DNA of 64,000 nucleotides from Fomes fomentarius (lineage: Eukaryota; Basidiomycota; Agaricomycetes; Polyporales; Polyporaceae), in contig JABYQN010000003.1 of NCBI GenBank assembly GCA_022606135.1, positions 2,976,001-3,040,000 of the forward strand, written 5' to 3'. Positions 1 to 10,788 of the stretch are shown here, piece by piece; position 1 is the first letter of the stretch, and every line of letters begins with the position of its first letter. A program made the position numbers and the translations under genes. Below the pieces are notes generated by a model. That model ran no database searches. It was not told the origin of the DNA and saw nothing but the letters and a program-made list of their open reading frames with translations.

Positions 1-1590
1 CGCACATGTCAATGCGCTCTCGTTCGCACGTAGGATCAAACTTTCGTACATCACAGTAGACATTCAGTCGCTACAGGGATACGAAATCACCACGGCAGTT
101 CCACCAGCGGCGGTATTTCCTGCACCTGAGCAGTGAGTCAGCTCGGTCTTGGAGTACTCCGCAATCCTTACAGTGTGTGGGCTCGTTTGGGAAGAAACGG
201 CGCCGGTACAATCTCCCGGAGCATGGTGCGTCCGCCCTGCAGAATTTTGCAATGGCCTATTTGGAGTCACCATACGCCTCCAGAGCGGGGCTAGTCGTGT
301 GAAGTCTTGGCGGATCGAACACCAATAGTAGTCACAGAACGTTCTGACTGCTGTAGGTCGGAGAGATGGTACACTCTGGTTCCAAGAGTGAGTTTTTGTA
401 CGCTTACCCACTCGTCACTCTAGGTTTCGCCCGGCGGACGCGGAGGTTGTACTTCTGCGGGAGGACGGCCATCATATGCATAGCAAATCCCGAGCTGACG
501 TTATGAACGAGGCCGCAGTCCCTCGTTTGCAGTTCTTGGCGGAGCGCTGTGTACGGCACACGTCAGTCGCGGGATTTGCCAATGGGGTCGTCGACAGTCC
601 GACCTCTCGTCGGAACGCCCACCTGCCGGCTCAGGCTTAACGTCCGAATGCATCGTAAGTCTATTTACCACAGACTGGAGGACAACCAACCACCAGTGAA
701 CTTGCACACAACCTGTTCATTGTCAATTCCCCCGTGTTATGAACTAACTCTGCTTGGTACATGGAGCCGAACTTACTACCTTAGTCAGCTGACGCTATAG
801 CAGCCGAACTGCAATTCCTGGGACGTCGCTACACTCGAGGAATTCGGGTAGAAAATCCCAGTCGACGCATCAGTGAGGGTGTGACATCGGCTGGAGGCCG
901 TTGAAATGGAGGATGTGCGTCCTTCACACCACCCTATTTCACTACGTACTGCGCGCCCACAAAAGGATGCTTACCCCGGTGGTATGAACTGCTTGCACTC
1001 CATTTGCCGGACGTGGTCGGGGATCCTGAGCAACGTTCGCGTGCACCTTGGCGTTAATCTGCCAGTTGCACAGGTCATGCTCCTTGCTGCTATTCCGGTG
1101 CGTGGGTCTCCGTTCATGCCCTTGTGCTAGCTAGTCAATGGGAAAGCAAAGTCGCTGATTACCGCCTGCAGGGTATGTACGTCAGTCTCCGTGGAGGCGG
1201 CTAGTGCGTGACGCTCGTGAGCAGTTTTGGCGGAGAACGTCCTAGCGTAAGGTAGGTTCTCGCTATCGTAGAAGGCTAGACATCCTCGAGGAAAGGTTAA
1301 CGTTATAGTCAATCTCATGTCAGGCACAGCTCTGAATGGAGAGACCATATGACCGTGCTACGAAGCATTCTACGCAGAGGAGCCTTTGATGACACTCCCC
1401 TGTGCAGAGCGCGCTTCAGCAAGTTCCCAATTCAAAGACCTCCCCGCACGCGGCGGTAGCGGGACGCCAGAGCAAGCTGTAACGTATACGCGGTCGGACA
1501 CTCCCACATTGGAGTGATACAATTGACTCAACTGCGTACAGCTTCCCCGGATCGCATCAGTCACCGACTCGCCGACATGTCCAGAGGGCA
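1..1590. other. no gene recognised
   Basis: I see no protein family, splice pattern or RNA gene in this stretch. All open frames are short (at most about 118 codons), lie in conflicting frames and resemble nothing I know. It may hold the upstream intergenic region of the copper radical oxidase and old, degraded sequence. Confidence 0.5.
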
Positions 1591-1597
1591 TATATAA
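1591..1597 (+). promoter_or_regulatory. TATA box of the copper radical oxidase gene
   Basis: TATATAA lies 56 nt upstream of the start codon at 1653. That spacing suits a core promoter with a short 5' UTR. The assignment rests on motif and position only. Confidence 0.5.
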
Positions 1598-1652
1598 TGG
1601 AGTAACCCTGTCTCGCTTCAGTCGTGGCAGCAGCTCAGCTGAATCTCCAACC

Positions 1653-3452
1653 ATGAAGAGCTTCGCCGTACTCGCCTCACTCGTCTCTCTTGCGGTCGCG
1701 GTTCCTGCCCCTCAGGCCCCTACCCCGGCGCCGGGCTGGACGTTCGACCTCAAGAACCAGACGTCGGGAGTCGTGGCGATCGAGTCCATCGTCGTCTCCC
1801 CGACTCTCGCCCTCTTCTTCGACCGCGCCTCGGACGACCCGCTGCAGATCAACGGCCACTCTGCATGGGGCGCCATCTGGAACCTCGAGACGAACGAGGT
1901 CACTGCGCTGGACCTCGTCACGAACTCGTGGTGTGCGGGTGGTGCGCTTCTGAGCAATGGCACCATGGTACGTATCCATATGCATTTCGTGCATGATACA
2001 TCGTACTGACGTTTTAATGCAGGCCAGCATCGGTGGAGACCCCACAGGCTATGATGGCAACCCGTCCATCGAGCCCGGAAATCAGGCCATCCGTCTTTTC
2101 GGCCCATGCGCTTCTCCAACTGGGGAGAACTGCACCGTCCTCGAGGACCCCAACTTGCACCTTCTGGCCGAGCGTTGGTACCCGTCGTCCATCCGCATCT
2201 TCGATGGAAGTCTGCTCATTGCCGGTGGCTCACATGTCGGCTCCCTCTTCTACGACATCGACCCTGAGACGAGCTTCGAGTTCTTCCCGCGCAAGGAGGA
2301 CCATGTCCGTCCTTCGCCCTTCTTGAACCGGACTCTGCCTACGAACATGTTCCCCAGGTATGATTCATCATTTCTTGGTTGATGATGTCGCTTACGATGT
2401 TACCGCACAGGCTTTTCGCACTACCAGACGGCAAGGTCTTCATGGTCGCGAACAACCAGTCGATCATCTACGACGTCGAGACCGATACTGAGACTCCGCT
2501 TCCTGAAATCCCCAACGGCGTCCGCGTTACGAACCCTCTCGATGGCTCTGCAATCCTCCTGCCCCTCTCGCCTCCCGACTACATCCCCGAAGTCCTCGTC
2601 TGCGGCGGTTCTGATATCGACGACCGCATCCAGCCAGAGGACCTGCATGTCGACTACCCCGCGTCCTCACAATGCTCCCGGATCAAGCTCACCGACGAGG
2701 GCATTGCCAAGGGCTGGGAGATCGAGCACATGCTCGAGGGCCGCACGATGCACGAGCTCGTCCACCTCCCGAACGGCCAGATCGTCATCGCGAACGGCGC
2801 ACAGACCGGGTTCGCCGGCTTCCACAACCTGCCAGACGACCTCGGCGAGTCGAACGCAGACAAGCCCGCCCTCATCCCATCGATCTACTTCCCCGACGCG
2901 CCTTTGGGCCAGCGCATCAGCAACGCGAACATGCCGAACGGGAGCATCGCGCGCATGTACCACTCCACGATCACGCTCACACCACAGGGCAACTTCCTCA
3001 TCGCGGGCTCGAACCCGAACAACAGCACGCGCACTGGGCCGGATCAGGTCAAGTTCCCCGCAGAGCACCGCGTCCAAACCCTCGACCCGCCTTACATGAC
3101 CCAGGAGCGCCCCAAGATCCTTAGCGTGCCCGAGAAGGTTGGATTCGGGCAGAACGTCACTGTGCCGATCGAGCTTCCGAGGAAGCTGTACAAGAACCTC
3201 AAGGACGCAAAGGTGCAGGTGTCCCTCATCGACCTTGGGTTCTCCACCCATGGATACCATATGGGCGCCCGCTTGGTGTTTATGGACGCGACTATCGCGA
3301 AGGACGGCAAGTCGCTCACGTTCGTCACCCCGCCCAGCGGCCGTGTCTACCCTCCTGGTCCTGCGTCCATCTTCTTGACGATCGACGACGTCAGCAGCGA
3401 GGGCGCATGGGTGATGGTTGGCAGCGGCAACGCTCCGCCGACCCTTGAGTGA
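1653..3452 (+). CDS. secreted copper radical oxidase, glyoxal oxidase type
   Basis: Three exons (1653-1967, 2023-2357, 2411-3452) give 563 residues. The two introns (55 and 53 nt) have GT-AG ends. Residues 1-17 form a signal peptide (hydrophobic core ending AVA). The body reads as Kelch-type repeats followed by a C-terminal Ig-like DUF1929 region. The ligands of the glyoxal oxidase radical copper site can be matched: Cys94 (in SWCAGGALL) and Tyr158 (in RWYPSSIRI) for the cross-linked Cys-Tyr cofactor, Tyr400-His401 (in RMYHSTITL) and His497 (in [10 protein letters not shown]). From family knowledge, such enzymes oxidise small aldehydes or alcohols outside the cell and release hydrogen peroxide, which can feed lignin peroxidases. 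No WSC domains are present. Substrate is not predictable from sequence alone. The family call is firm; the gene looks intact. Confidence 0.93.
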
Positions 3453-4036
3453 GGGAAATTAGGCAGGCCATCGGACTATGGAAAGACGTCTGTATCACGA
3501 CGTGAGGACCCCCTTGTATTCTACTCAACTTGTCATGTGTAATGAGCCGTAATGACTTCCTTCGAACGATCACCATCCATGCGATGTGTAGGGCAGGTTT
3601 TTCAGAGCTAGTACTGCATACTCGTCAGTTTCCGATCCCGCATTCACGATTCTTGTGAACATCGAGAGGCAGGATGCGAATATACATACTTTGAACAATT
3701 TGTGAACGCATGCATCAGCGCAGACGCGCATCGTCCGAATAAACGTTCGTCAGCTGGGCTCCCTGCGCACCGTAAAGCGAGTACTTCTTCTAATTTCACG
3801 GTGTTGCAGGAGAATCGCTAAGCTGGAGTCACGATGCGTCCTTGGAGGCTCATGGGGAATGTTCGTGGTTGTTTCTCACTCACGTCACCATTGGATCTGC
3901 AGTTTGGTGGGCTGCAGGATTCACTCTTGACTGGTTCAGCAGACAAGATAGATAATGTAAATATTCAGCTCAGAATACACTGAGAACCGAGATCGAGTTC
4001 ACCGTCGACGCTTTACACAGCGTACGCGTAGCATAG
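3453..4036. other. intergenic, no gene seen
   Basis: This 584-nt gap separates two same-strand genes. It must hold the 3' UTR of the oxidase and the promoter of the PaiB-like gene. I recognise no further element. Confidence 0.5.
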
Positions 4037-4963
4037 ATGTCAGAAGCGCCCAGGGCCTCCGACGGAGCGCGCTCAGATGTCCAGCTGAGTCAACAGAGTT
4101 GGGGACTCCGAGTCAACCTGGTCGACGACCAACCAATTCTGCAATCCAGCAAGGAAAAGCTGGTCCTCATCAACATCATGTACCTCCGCGCAGCACACGC
4201 CGAGCACCACATCCCAACCCTGCACGCCTTCATCCGCGCGAACCCACTCGGAATCCTCACTACCGCGATCGACTCGGCCGGGCATCCATTCCTTCAATCC
4301 AGCCATATCCCATGGGTTCTTGACGTCCCTGATGGCCCAAGCGAGACCGATCTTGGAAAGCTGCGCGGACATATGGCACGCGCGAACCCACAAGTGAAGG
4401 CGATGATTGCAGAACTCACCTCATCGGCCGCTGCCTCGAGCTCCACGTCAGGCGCAGACTCGGAGTCCCACAAACAGACGCGCACGTTGTCCCGAGACGT
4501 CCTCGTCCTCTTCAACGGGCCTGTGCACCACTACGTGACGCCGAAGTTCTACACCGAGACGAAGCCGTCGACGGGGAAGGTCGTCCCAACGTGGGACTAC
4601 GCCGCGGTACAGGTGTACGGGCGTGCGACGGTGTACTTCGACACGAAAGACCCAGAGACGGATGCGTTCTTGTCGCAGTCGCTGCGTGACCTGTCGCAGC
4701 TCGCGGAGAGGGAGATCATGGGGTACGAAGTGCCGTGGAAGGTGGAGGACGCGCCTGAGAGCTATACCGAGCTGCTGAAGAAGGCAATAGTCGGCGTGGA
4801 GATTGAAATCACGGAGATGGGTGGGAAGTGGAAGATGAGCCAAGAGCTGAGCAGTGGGGACAGGCAGGGCACTGTAGAAGGATTTGAGAGGATGGATAGC
4901 GATGTCGGGAGATACATGGCGGAGACAATACGGGAACGAGCTGAACTAGCTGGGAAGAAGTAG
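4037..4963 (+). CDS. PaiB-like FMN-binding protein (FMN_bind_2 family)
   Basis: Single-exon frame of up to 308 residues. It matches the bacterial PaiB / FMN_bind_2 family along its length: MYLRAAHAEH at the usual N-terminus, HAFIRANPLGILTT, SSHIPWVLD, LRGHMARANPQ, LVLFNGPVHHYVTPKFY and VPTWDYAAVQVYGRATV. Family members have a split-barrel flavin-binding fold; PaiB acts as a regulator in Bacillus, and the role of fungal members is unknown. The family normally begins at the MYxP-like motif, which here is residue 48 (ATG at 4178). The true start may therefore be 4178, with the first 47 codons being 5' UTR or an extension. An insert of about 20 residues rich in Ser and Ala interrupts the domain after the ARANPQ motif. 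No introns are needed. Confidence 0.85.
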   Translation: MSEAPRASDGARSDVQLSQQSWGLRVNLVDDQPILQSSKEKLVLINIMYLRAAHAEHHIPTLHAFIRANPLGILTTAIDSAGHPFLQSSHIPWVLDVPDGPSETDLGKLRGHMARANPQVKAMIAELTSSAAASSSTSGADSESHKQTRTLSRDVLVLFNGPVHHYVTPKFYTETKPSTGKVVPTWDYAAVQVYGRATVYFDTKDPETDAFLSQSLRDLSQLAEREIMGYEVPWKVEDAPESYTELLKKAIVGVEIEITEMGGKWKMSQELSSGDRQGTVEGFERMDSDVGRYMAETIRERAELAGKK

Positions 4964-5469
4964 TGATGAAAAGCTGTTCAGACGTACTATTAGCATCTCC
5001 TAGAGTTCCTCCACTCTTCTCTGTGCCGAGTCTGCCGACTGGAATCCCTTCGTACCGAGGCTTATGATGATCCAGGGCAAGCAAGAGCGTAATTAGTCTG
5101 CATCTGTCATATGCAGAGCGCTGTAGACCAAAGATACGTTACAGATATAGCCAGAATTATGAGAGAGTATGTCCAGTGGACAGCGACGAGTGGTTGAGCA
5201 TGTGGAGGTTCGAGGGGAACATTGTTGAAGGAAGCGCTCGAGCCGTACTTGTCCTCGAACCTCTTCTGAGTCTTCTTCTTCAACTTGAAACTGTCTTTTC
5301 GCGTTTACAGACCTACTATCGCATCCGCGCAATAGTATTCCTCGGTATTCAGGCAGCTCCCAGCGGTACTAGCATACTAACAGCTTGAACGCGTACCCTC
5401 CTCACTGCAGGTACTGAATTCATTACTCTCACCTTTCGTCCACGACTGAAGTGTAAGATAGTTACTACC
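4964..5469. other. intergenic, no gene seen
   Basis: A 506-nt gap between the PaiB-like gene and the first HET gene. Apart from the expected UTR and promoter sequence I see nothing recognisable. Confidence 0.45.
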
Positions 5470-7617
5470 ATGTGTATTGGCGCACGAAATACTCCCAAAC
5501 GGAAGCGGGAAACTCCAGCGCCGTTGTCCAACGTCGATGATATCGAGCTTCATACACTTAGGACGGAGGCTCCGTCATCGTGTATTGAGCCCAAAGTCCG
5601 AGGGCTAGTCTGCGAAAGCTGTTGGCGGACAATCTTTCTCACAGACGCTTTCTGGGCCATGTGCAGTGCCGTCTGCATGCCACCGGATGCCAACTTAGGA
5701 CCTGGGTGCCAATACACTACTCCATGGAGCGAGGTCCAACGCTCCGCTGCAGCGTGTCCATGGTGCAAATACGTTTCAAGGAACATTGTGCTCTATCGCT
5801 CGCTCCAGCGAGGCCCGACCACGGAACCCTCTTCCACAGAGACATTCCGCGTCACCGTCCGCATCGAACGGCCAAGGCCCACACGCGCCCTAACACTTCG
5901 AACCGTCATCGAAGGGCACGGACGTCCTAGTGACCTCCTCATCCATGCCTCACACAACGACTCCGCCGCACAGCATATTTCCGAACGCGATATCATACAA
6001 CAAATGAATACGCCGTCGACCTACGACATGATCAAAGAATGCATCCGTGAATGCAACAGGCACCACACAGACTGTCCAAAACCTGTCCGCTCAAGGCTTC
6101 CGACACGTGTTATCGACTGTTCTAACCCTTCCCGCCTAAGCCTGTTCGTCCGGGGCAGCAACACCGAGCTCGCATACTACGCCGCGCTGAGCTACGTCTG
6201 GGGCGAACACCAGCCACATAAGACGACCACCGAGAACTACGCAGCGTACTGCTCCAACATAGACACGCGGTATATTCCCCAGACGATCCGCGACGCGATC
6301 GTCGTGACGCACGCGCTCGGTCTGCGCTACCTATGGGTCGACGCGTTCTGCATCATCCAGGACTCGGACGACGACAAAGCGGTCGAGATCGCGCAGATCC
6401 GGACAACATTCCAGCACGCCTTCGTCACCATTGTCGCCGCGAGCTCGCACAAAGCCAGCGAGGGCTTCTTGCACGACCGGCCCGCGTGCGGGCCCGCGCC
6501 CACCGTGCTCCCATTCCGCTGCCCGGACGAACAAGGGACTTTCGGGACGATGATGCTGCGCGAAGGCGATTGGGCACCCTCAAACGAGCCGGTGAACTAC
6601 CGCGCATGGTGCCTGGAGGAGCGCATCCTCTCCCCGCGAACGCTCCTGTACTGCAGCCACACACTGCAGTATCAGTGCCAGAGCGCACACAAGAACATCA
6701 ACGGCGCAACCAACTTTGTCCAGCCCCGGAACCCTGCCGACCGGCCGCCCAGACTGCCACCCTCCGTGTATGAGCCCGATAGCGAGTCGGACGATGATGA
6801 CGATGGACGCGCGCACATCCTCGGTAGCTGGAGTGTCATCCTCGGCGCATACACCGCAAGGGCGCTCACAAAGCCGCGAGACCGGCTGCTCGCGCTGTCG
6901 GGCATCGCGGAGCATTTCCAGCGGTTCTGGCCAGAGAGCAGGTACATCGGCGGATTGTGGGAGCACGAGCTACCACGGGGTCTATTATGGACATTGTCGG
7001 GGCACCCAGCGAAGTCGCCGCTTCGCCCTCGACCGAGCAAATACAGAGCGCCCTCGTGGTCATGGGCCTCTGTAGACGGAGGAATCGAGCACCATTCTGT
7101 CCACCGTCTGAAGGCCGTTTGTGAGGTCGTGCGATGCGATGCTGTGCTCGCTCGGCCAAACATCCTGTATGGGCAGGTGATTGGTGGACGCTTGGTGTTG
7201 GATGTCATCTTGAGAGAGGTCTCCTGGAGTCCTGCACCGTCAGATCTAGACTGGCATCTGGATCTCTTCGAGAACAACAACACAAGTGAAGGCCGGGCTG
7301 GAGACTTTCCTGCAGATCCGGACTCACCAGGACTCTGCGGAGGCTCATGCGGGATCGAGGCAGACCACGGTGTTCATCCGAGAACCCTGAGGCTGGTAGG
7401 ACGTGCGATTCCAGACGCAGCGGAGGCAGTTTCACAGACTAGAGGTGAAGGATATATGGCCATCCTTTGCGCGGGAGGACACCCGCCGCGTGCTCTCGGT
7501 ATGTTGCTTGTTCTTACCGAATGGGGTGAATTCGAAAGAATTGGCTTCGTTCGAGCTGACTACTGTGATATCAAAGAATGGTTGAGTGCTTCTCCGCAGA
7601 GAGTAGAGATAATTTAA
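5470..7617 (+). CDS. HET-domain protein (heterokaryon incompatibility type)
   Basis: Intronless frame of 715 residues. The N-terminal part has a cysteine-containing segment (VCESCW, then CSAVC and CPWCKY) that often precedes the domain in basidiomycete HET proteins. The HET domain starts near residue 235 with YYAALSYVWG. It continues through TIRDAIVVTHALGLRYLWVD, FCIIQDSDDD, AHAFVTIVAASS-like sequence and the RAWCLEERILSPRTLLY block, and ends with the YRAPSWSWASVDG motif. In ascomycetes such domains trigger programmed cell death after fusion of unlike mycelia; for basidiomycete copies this is inference. It is one of three HET genes in the window. The lack of introns in an intron-rich region is notable but common for this family. 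Confidence 0.92.
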   Translation: MCIGARNTPKRKRETPAPLSNVDDIELHTLRTEAPSSCIEPKVRGLVCESCWRTIFLTDAFWAMCSAVCMPPDANLGPGCQYTTPWSEVQRSAAACPWCKYVSRNIVLYRSLQRGPTTEPSSTETFRVTVRIERPRPTRALTLRTVIEGHGRPSDLLIHASHNDSAAQHISERDIIQQMNTPSTYDMIKECIRECNRHHTDCPKPVRSRLPTRVIDCSNPSRLSLFVRGSNTELAYYAALSYVWGEHQPHKTTTENYAAYCSNIDTRYIPQTIRDAIVVTHALGLRYLWVDAFCIIQDSDDDKAVEIAQIRTTFQHAFVTIVAASSHKASEGFLHDRPACGPAPTVLPFRCPDEQGTFGTMMLREGDWAPSNEPVNYRAWCLEERILSPRTLLYCSHTLQYQCQSAHKNINGATNFVQPRNPADRPPRLPPSVYEPDSESDDDDDGRAHILGSWSVILGAYTARALTKPRDRLLALSGIAEHFQRFWPESRYIGGLWEHELPRGLLWTLSGHPAKSPLRPRPSKYRAPSWSWASVDGGIEHHSVHRLKAVCEVVRCDAVLARPNILYGQVIGGRLVLDVILREVSWSPAPSDLDWHLDLFENNNTSEGRAGDFPADPDSPGLCGGSCGIEADHGVHPRTLRLVGRAIPDAAEAVSQTRGEGYMAILCAGGHPPRALGMLLVLTEWGEFERIGFVRADYCDIKEWLSASPQRVEII

Positions 7618-8271
7618 AGTTTTATCATGACTTCATGAAGGCGTGCGTGCCATTGTGTGAGGTGTATGTACCCATATTCAATTGGTGTCGGAACTTGGCA
7701 GTGGTTCGATTCGTGCTCAAGTTGAACTAGTTCACTTCTGAGCGTTTCAGATTGAACTGGCACTGCACCTTAGCTTTGCTACTTTGCTCAGGACCTCCGT
7801 CTACTAGTGCGAGAGAGCGATGACAAGTCTCTCATCTCTCGTGCAATATTTCTTCCCACATCCGCTGCAAGAATAGGAGAGATCGAGATTTGCTCGCCTG
7901 AACGAACCCCCATAGCCTCGTCACAGTCTGTAGAGTCAATCTTTTTCCTGACTCATCTTACCTGCATAATGGGACCCTGAACTTCTTCCAGTCTGCAGTA
8001 ATTTGAAAATTCGAACTCAGGGGCCTTCCTTATCGTTGTGTCGGTGTCGGTCTCACGCATTGCGCGCGTGTCCAAGGTAGATGGATTTTGAGAGGCTTTA
8101 TAGACCCTGAGCCGCACTGCCTATGCTTCTCGTGTACTATTCGCGCTCTACTATCTGGGGCGCAGCAGCGCTAGAATCATCAGCGGCCTGAAACAGCCTT
8201 TAGTACATCCGAGGATGTACAGTATAAGAGCCCGCATACACATGGGGCATATTCTCCGATACGACTTCAAG
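7618..8271. other. intergenic region with TATA-like box
   Basis: No gene seen in this 654-nt stretch. A TATAAG element at about 8223-8228 lies some 45 nt before the start codon of the next gene and is a plausible core promoter. Confidence 0.45.
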
Positions 8272-10023
8272 ATGTCGTCTGACGGTGATGCAAGCATAGT
8301 TGCGGACTATCTCAGTCTGTCAGTACATCGTTCAATCGCACTCCCTCTGTACCGTTCTGATCGCGAAAATTCATGAAGCGCTATCGAAAACTACTGTGTC
8401 TACTCTGCCTCTGGTCAGCATTTTCCGCATCAATTCATCTAGTCCTCCAAGATCTGACAGAGATGGTTTATAGCGTTGTTCATATACGACTACATTGTCA
8501 CATTCTCCGACGAAGTGAGACTGTTCTGGGGACGCAGATGGACCGGTGCTACCCTCCTGTTTTTTCTAAACCGATACGTCTCTCTTGGTTATTATGCTGT
8601 TGCCCTTATCTCGCTCCCCGCACCACACCTAGTTTGTTTATCCCCTGTTTATGATCAATTTTATCACCCGACTGAAACGTGACTTCAGAGGTTTGACTGG
8701 GTTTGCTCAAGTAGTGGGCACAGTGCTCACGATGCGTTGTAGCTGTATAGCGGTCGAAAATGCTACCGAGATCTTAGAGGTCTTTCCATATCTGGTGTGG
8801 GCAGGTACGCTTCCTCACTCTCTTGTTATAGGGTATGTATGACTGTGATGTATAGCATTCTCTGCGCTACGCGCGTTTGCCCTGAGCAGGCGGTATGTAC
8901 TCTCCACGCTGGTCTTTCTGTTATCCATTGTCCCAGTAGCCCTGAACCTGGTATGTCTCCCACCGTGATCTCTTGATTGCAGCCCATGGTTGACGTCTTT
9001 GCTAGACCGACTTCTATGGACTAACAACCACGACGGTCACCTCTGGCGTTTGTGAATCAGCGGACAGGATAACACCGAAGGAGATCAAAGGGTGAGAGTG
9101 TTGTATCTTCGAATTCAGGCCATTCTAAAGCGTGCTCCACTAGGTGTAAGTGTATCAGCGAATACCACCTCATTGCAATCAGGCTCTCACCGGATACGAA
9201 TTGATTCAGTCACCATCGCGTCGCGAGGATCCCTGATCCTAGCGGATCTAATCCTCATTGTTACCACATATGTCATGTTGTCAAGGAATACAACCTCTCT
9301 ATCCGTAGATTCCTTTGCTGGCGTGCTTGTACGTGATGGTATGTCACTCACTCACCTTGCTATCCCCTTATAAATGGCGTATTGCTGTTGACTAATAAAT
9401 TGTCTGCAGGAACGTTATACTTCATGTAAGGATATCCCCTGATGGGCGGGTGATCTTAGTCTCAGTCTTTAATTTCCTAGATGTCTCCTAATCATCAACA
9501 TCCTACACCTTACTTTCACAATTCTATCAGTGAGGCGACGCTGTCTATGCCGTTTTTCTTTGAAGCTCACTTGTGTCTCATGCCGAAGATCGCAGAAACG
9601 GCTGAATCGACAAGTTTCGCCATCATTTACAGTGAACCGTACGTAGTAGTGCTTAGTTACCTTCCGGCTACTGGAACATCCGCTGACAAAGCCAGTTGTG
9701 CACTACCCTTTTGCTTGTACAGCTTGACGGCGATTCTGATCTCGAGGTTCTTGCTCAATCTGCAGGCGGTCAACCACCAGGCACTGCACCTCGACTCACT
9801 TAGCGATCGGAGCATCTCGCAAAATCATACACTAGTGTTTGAGCATGTCGTTGGGTCACTTGGATCGTATGTAGTGGACCATAATATGGACATGGGAAAA
9901 TCCAGTACCACTAACTTGACAGTACCGGAAACGGACCCGATCGAGCTCGAGGGGAGACCCTCAAGTTCGCATGTCACTGAGGGAGCACTGGTCAGCGGGG
10001 ACACACAAGGAATATGTGTATGA
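8272..10023 (+). CDS. DUF6533-type multi-pass membrane protein, copy A
   Basis: Thirteen exons give 343 residues: 8272-8318, 8379-8413, 8474-8631, 8689-8690, 8743-8804, 8856-8950, 9006-9091, 9144-9145, 9210-9338, 9410-9425, 9481-9529, 9589-9638, 9723-10023. Every intron is GT-AG and 44-84 nt long. Exons 4 and 8 are 2 nt each and are required for frame. The DUF6533 signature is visible: FIYDYIVTFSDEVRLFW, TGATLLFFLNRYVSLGYY. It is followed by hydrophobic segments (AFSALRAFALSRR, LILADLILIVTTYVML, LLIINILHLTFTILS) and a Ser/Asp/Glu-rich cytosolic-looking tail. The family is an abundant basidiomycete group of membrane proteins without known function. Same-strand neighbour of copy B; the two share structure but are diverged. 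Confidence 0.85.
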
Positions 10024-10788
10024 CTACTGTAATAGCAGTTTGCTTACTCTTGTCGAGGTACAGCGTACATTTATGTAACATTCAGTGAAACAGTATTCGC
10101 CAGATGTCCCGCACTCTGTACCGTCTAGTTCAAGTTCGGGATTCGAATCACCTCAAAGAGTCGCAGGTTCATCCGCTGTAATCGGCACTGGCTGCGGACT
10201 GTGGCATGATCATCTGATTCATCCATATGTTCATCCACGATCCACCGAACACCCACTACGTTCAGATGTACGCTCGTGGCGGTGTGCCATCAAGTATTAT
10301 ACTGGCGCGGCTATGCCAGGGATCACAATGATCATAGAACAGGTATTGTAGAGTCCTTTTCCCAGAACGCTGCAGTGCTGTTCCGCCAATAACTGTACTA
10401 AGTCACTCTTCTCATTTGATAGATCTCATCACAAACTGAGTTCAATTCTGCGCAAACCTTGATCTTCTTCGTTGAGCATATGACTGACTATGAGGCGCCA
10501 CATCATCTCTACACAGTCAAGGTTAGGAGCCAAGGTCCCCTTAGCAGGCTCTAGGCCGAACGTCAGCCGACTCCACCATGACATTTGGGGTGATGATGTT
10601 GTCTATGCTCTCTGGGCTTTGAGGAGGATCAACGAGGCTCGACGTCGGGACCTCGCATGCACAGGACCCACCGAAGTATCAATGCTAAAGTCTCGAGTTA
10701 TAATGCGACGCTGAGACAGTTGACTCCAACTTCCTTCTTTGAGACCTCGACCCACCCCCTCGTTATAAGCTCTGTCACCATCGATAGC
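10024..10788. other. intergenic, no gene seen
   Basis: This 765-nt gap lies between two same-strand paralogues. Short open frames here lack family resemblance. It holds the promoter of copy B. Confidence 0.45.

Noticed and set aside
1..1590. Short frames of 60-118 codons at the left edge
   Set aside because: Conflicting frames, no family resemblance, no splice-supported extension.
2667..3260. Minus-strand frame of 197 codons inside the copper radical oxidase gene
   Set aside because: It is the antisense shadow of the third exon in GC-rich coding sequence and has no recognisable protein features.
6672..7283. Minus-strand frame of 203 codons inside the first HET gene
   Set aside because: Antisense shadow of an intronless gene with clear HET motifs.
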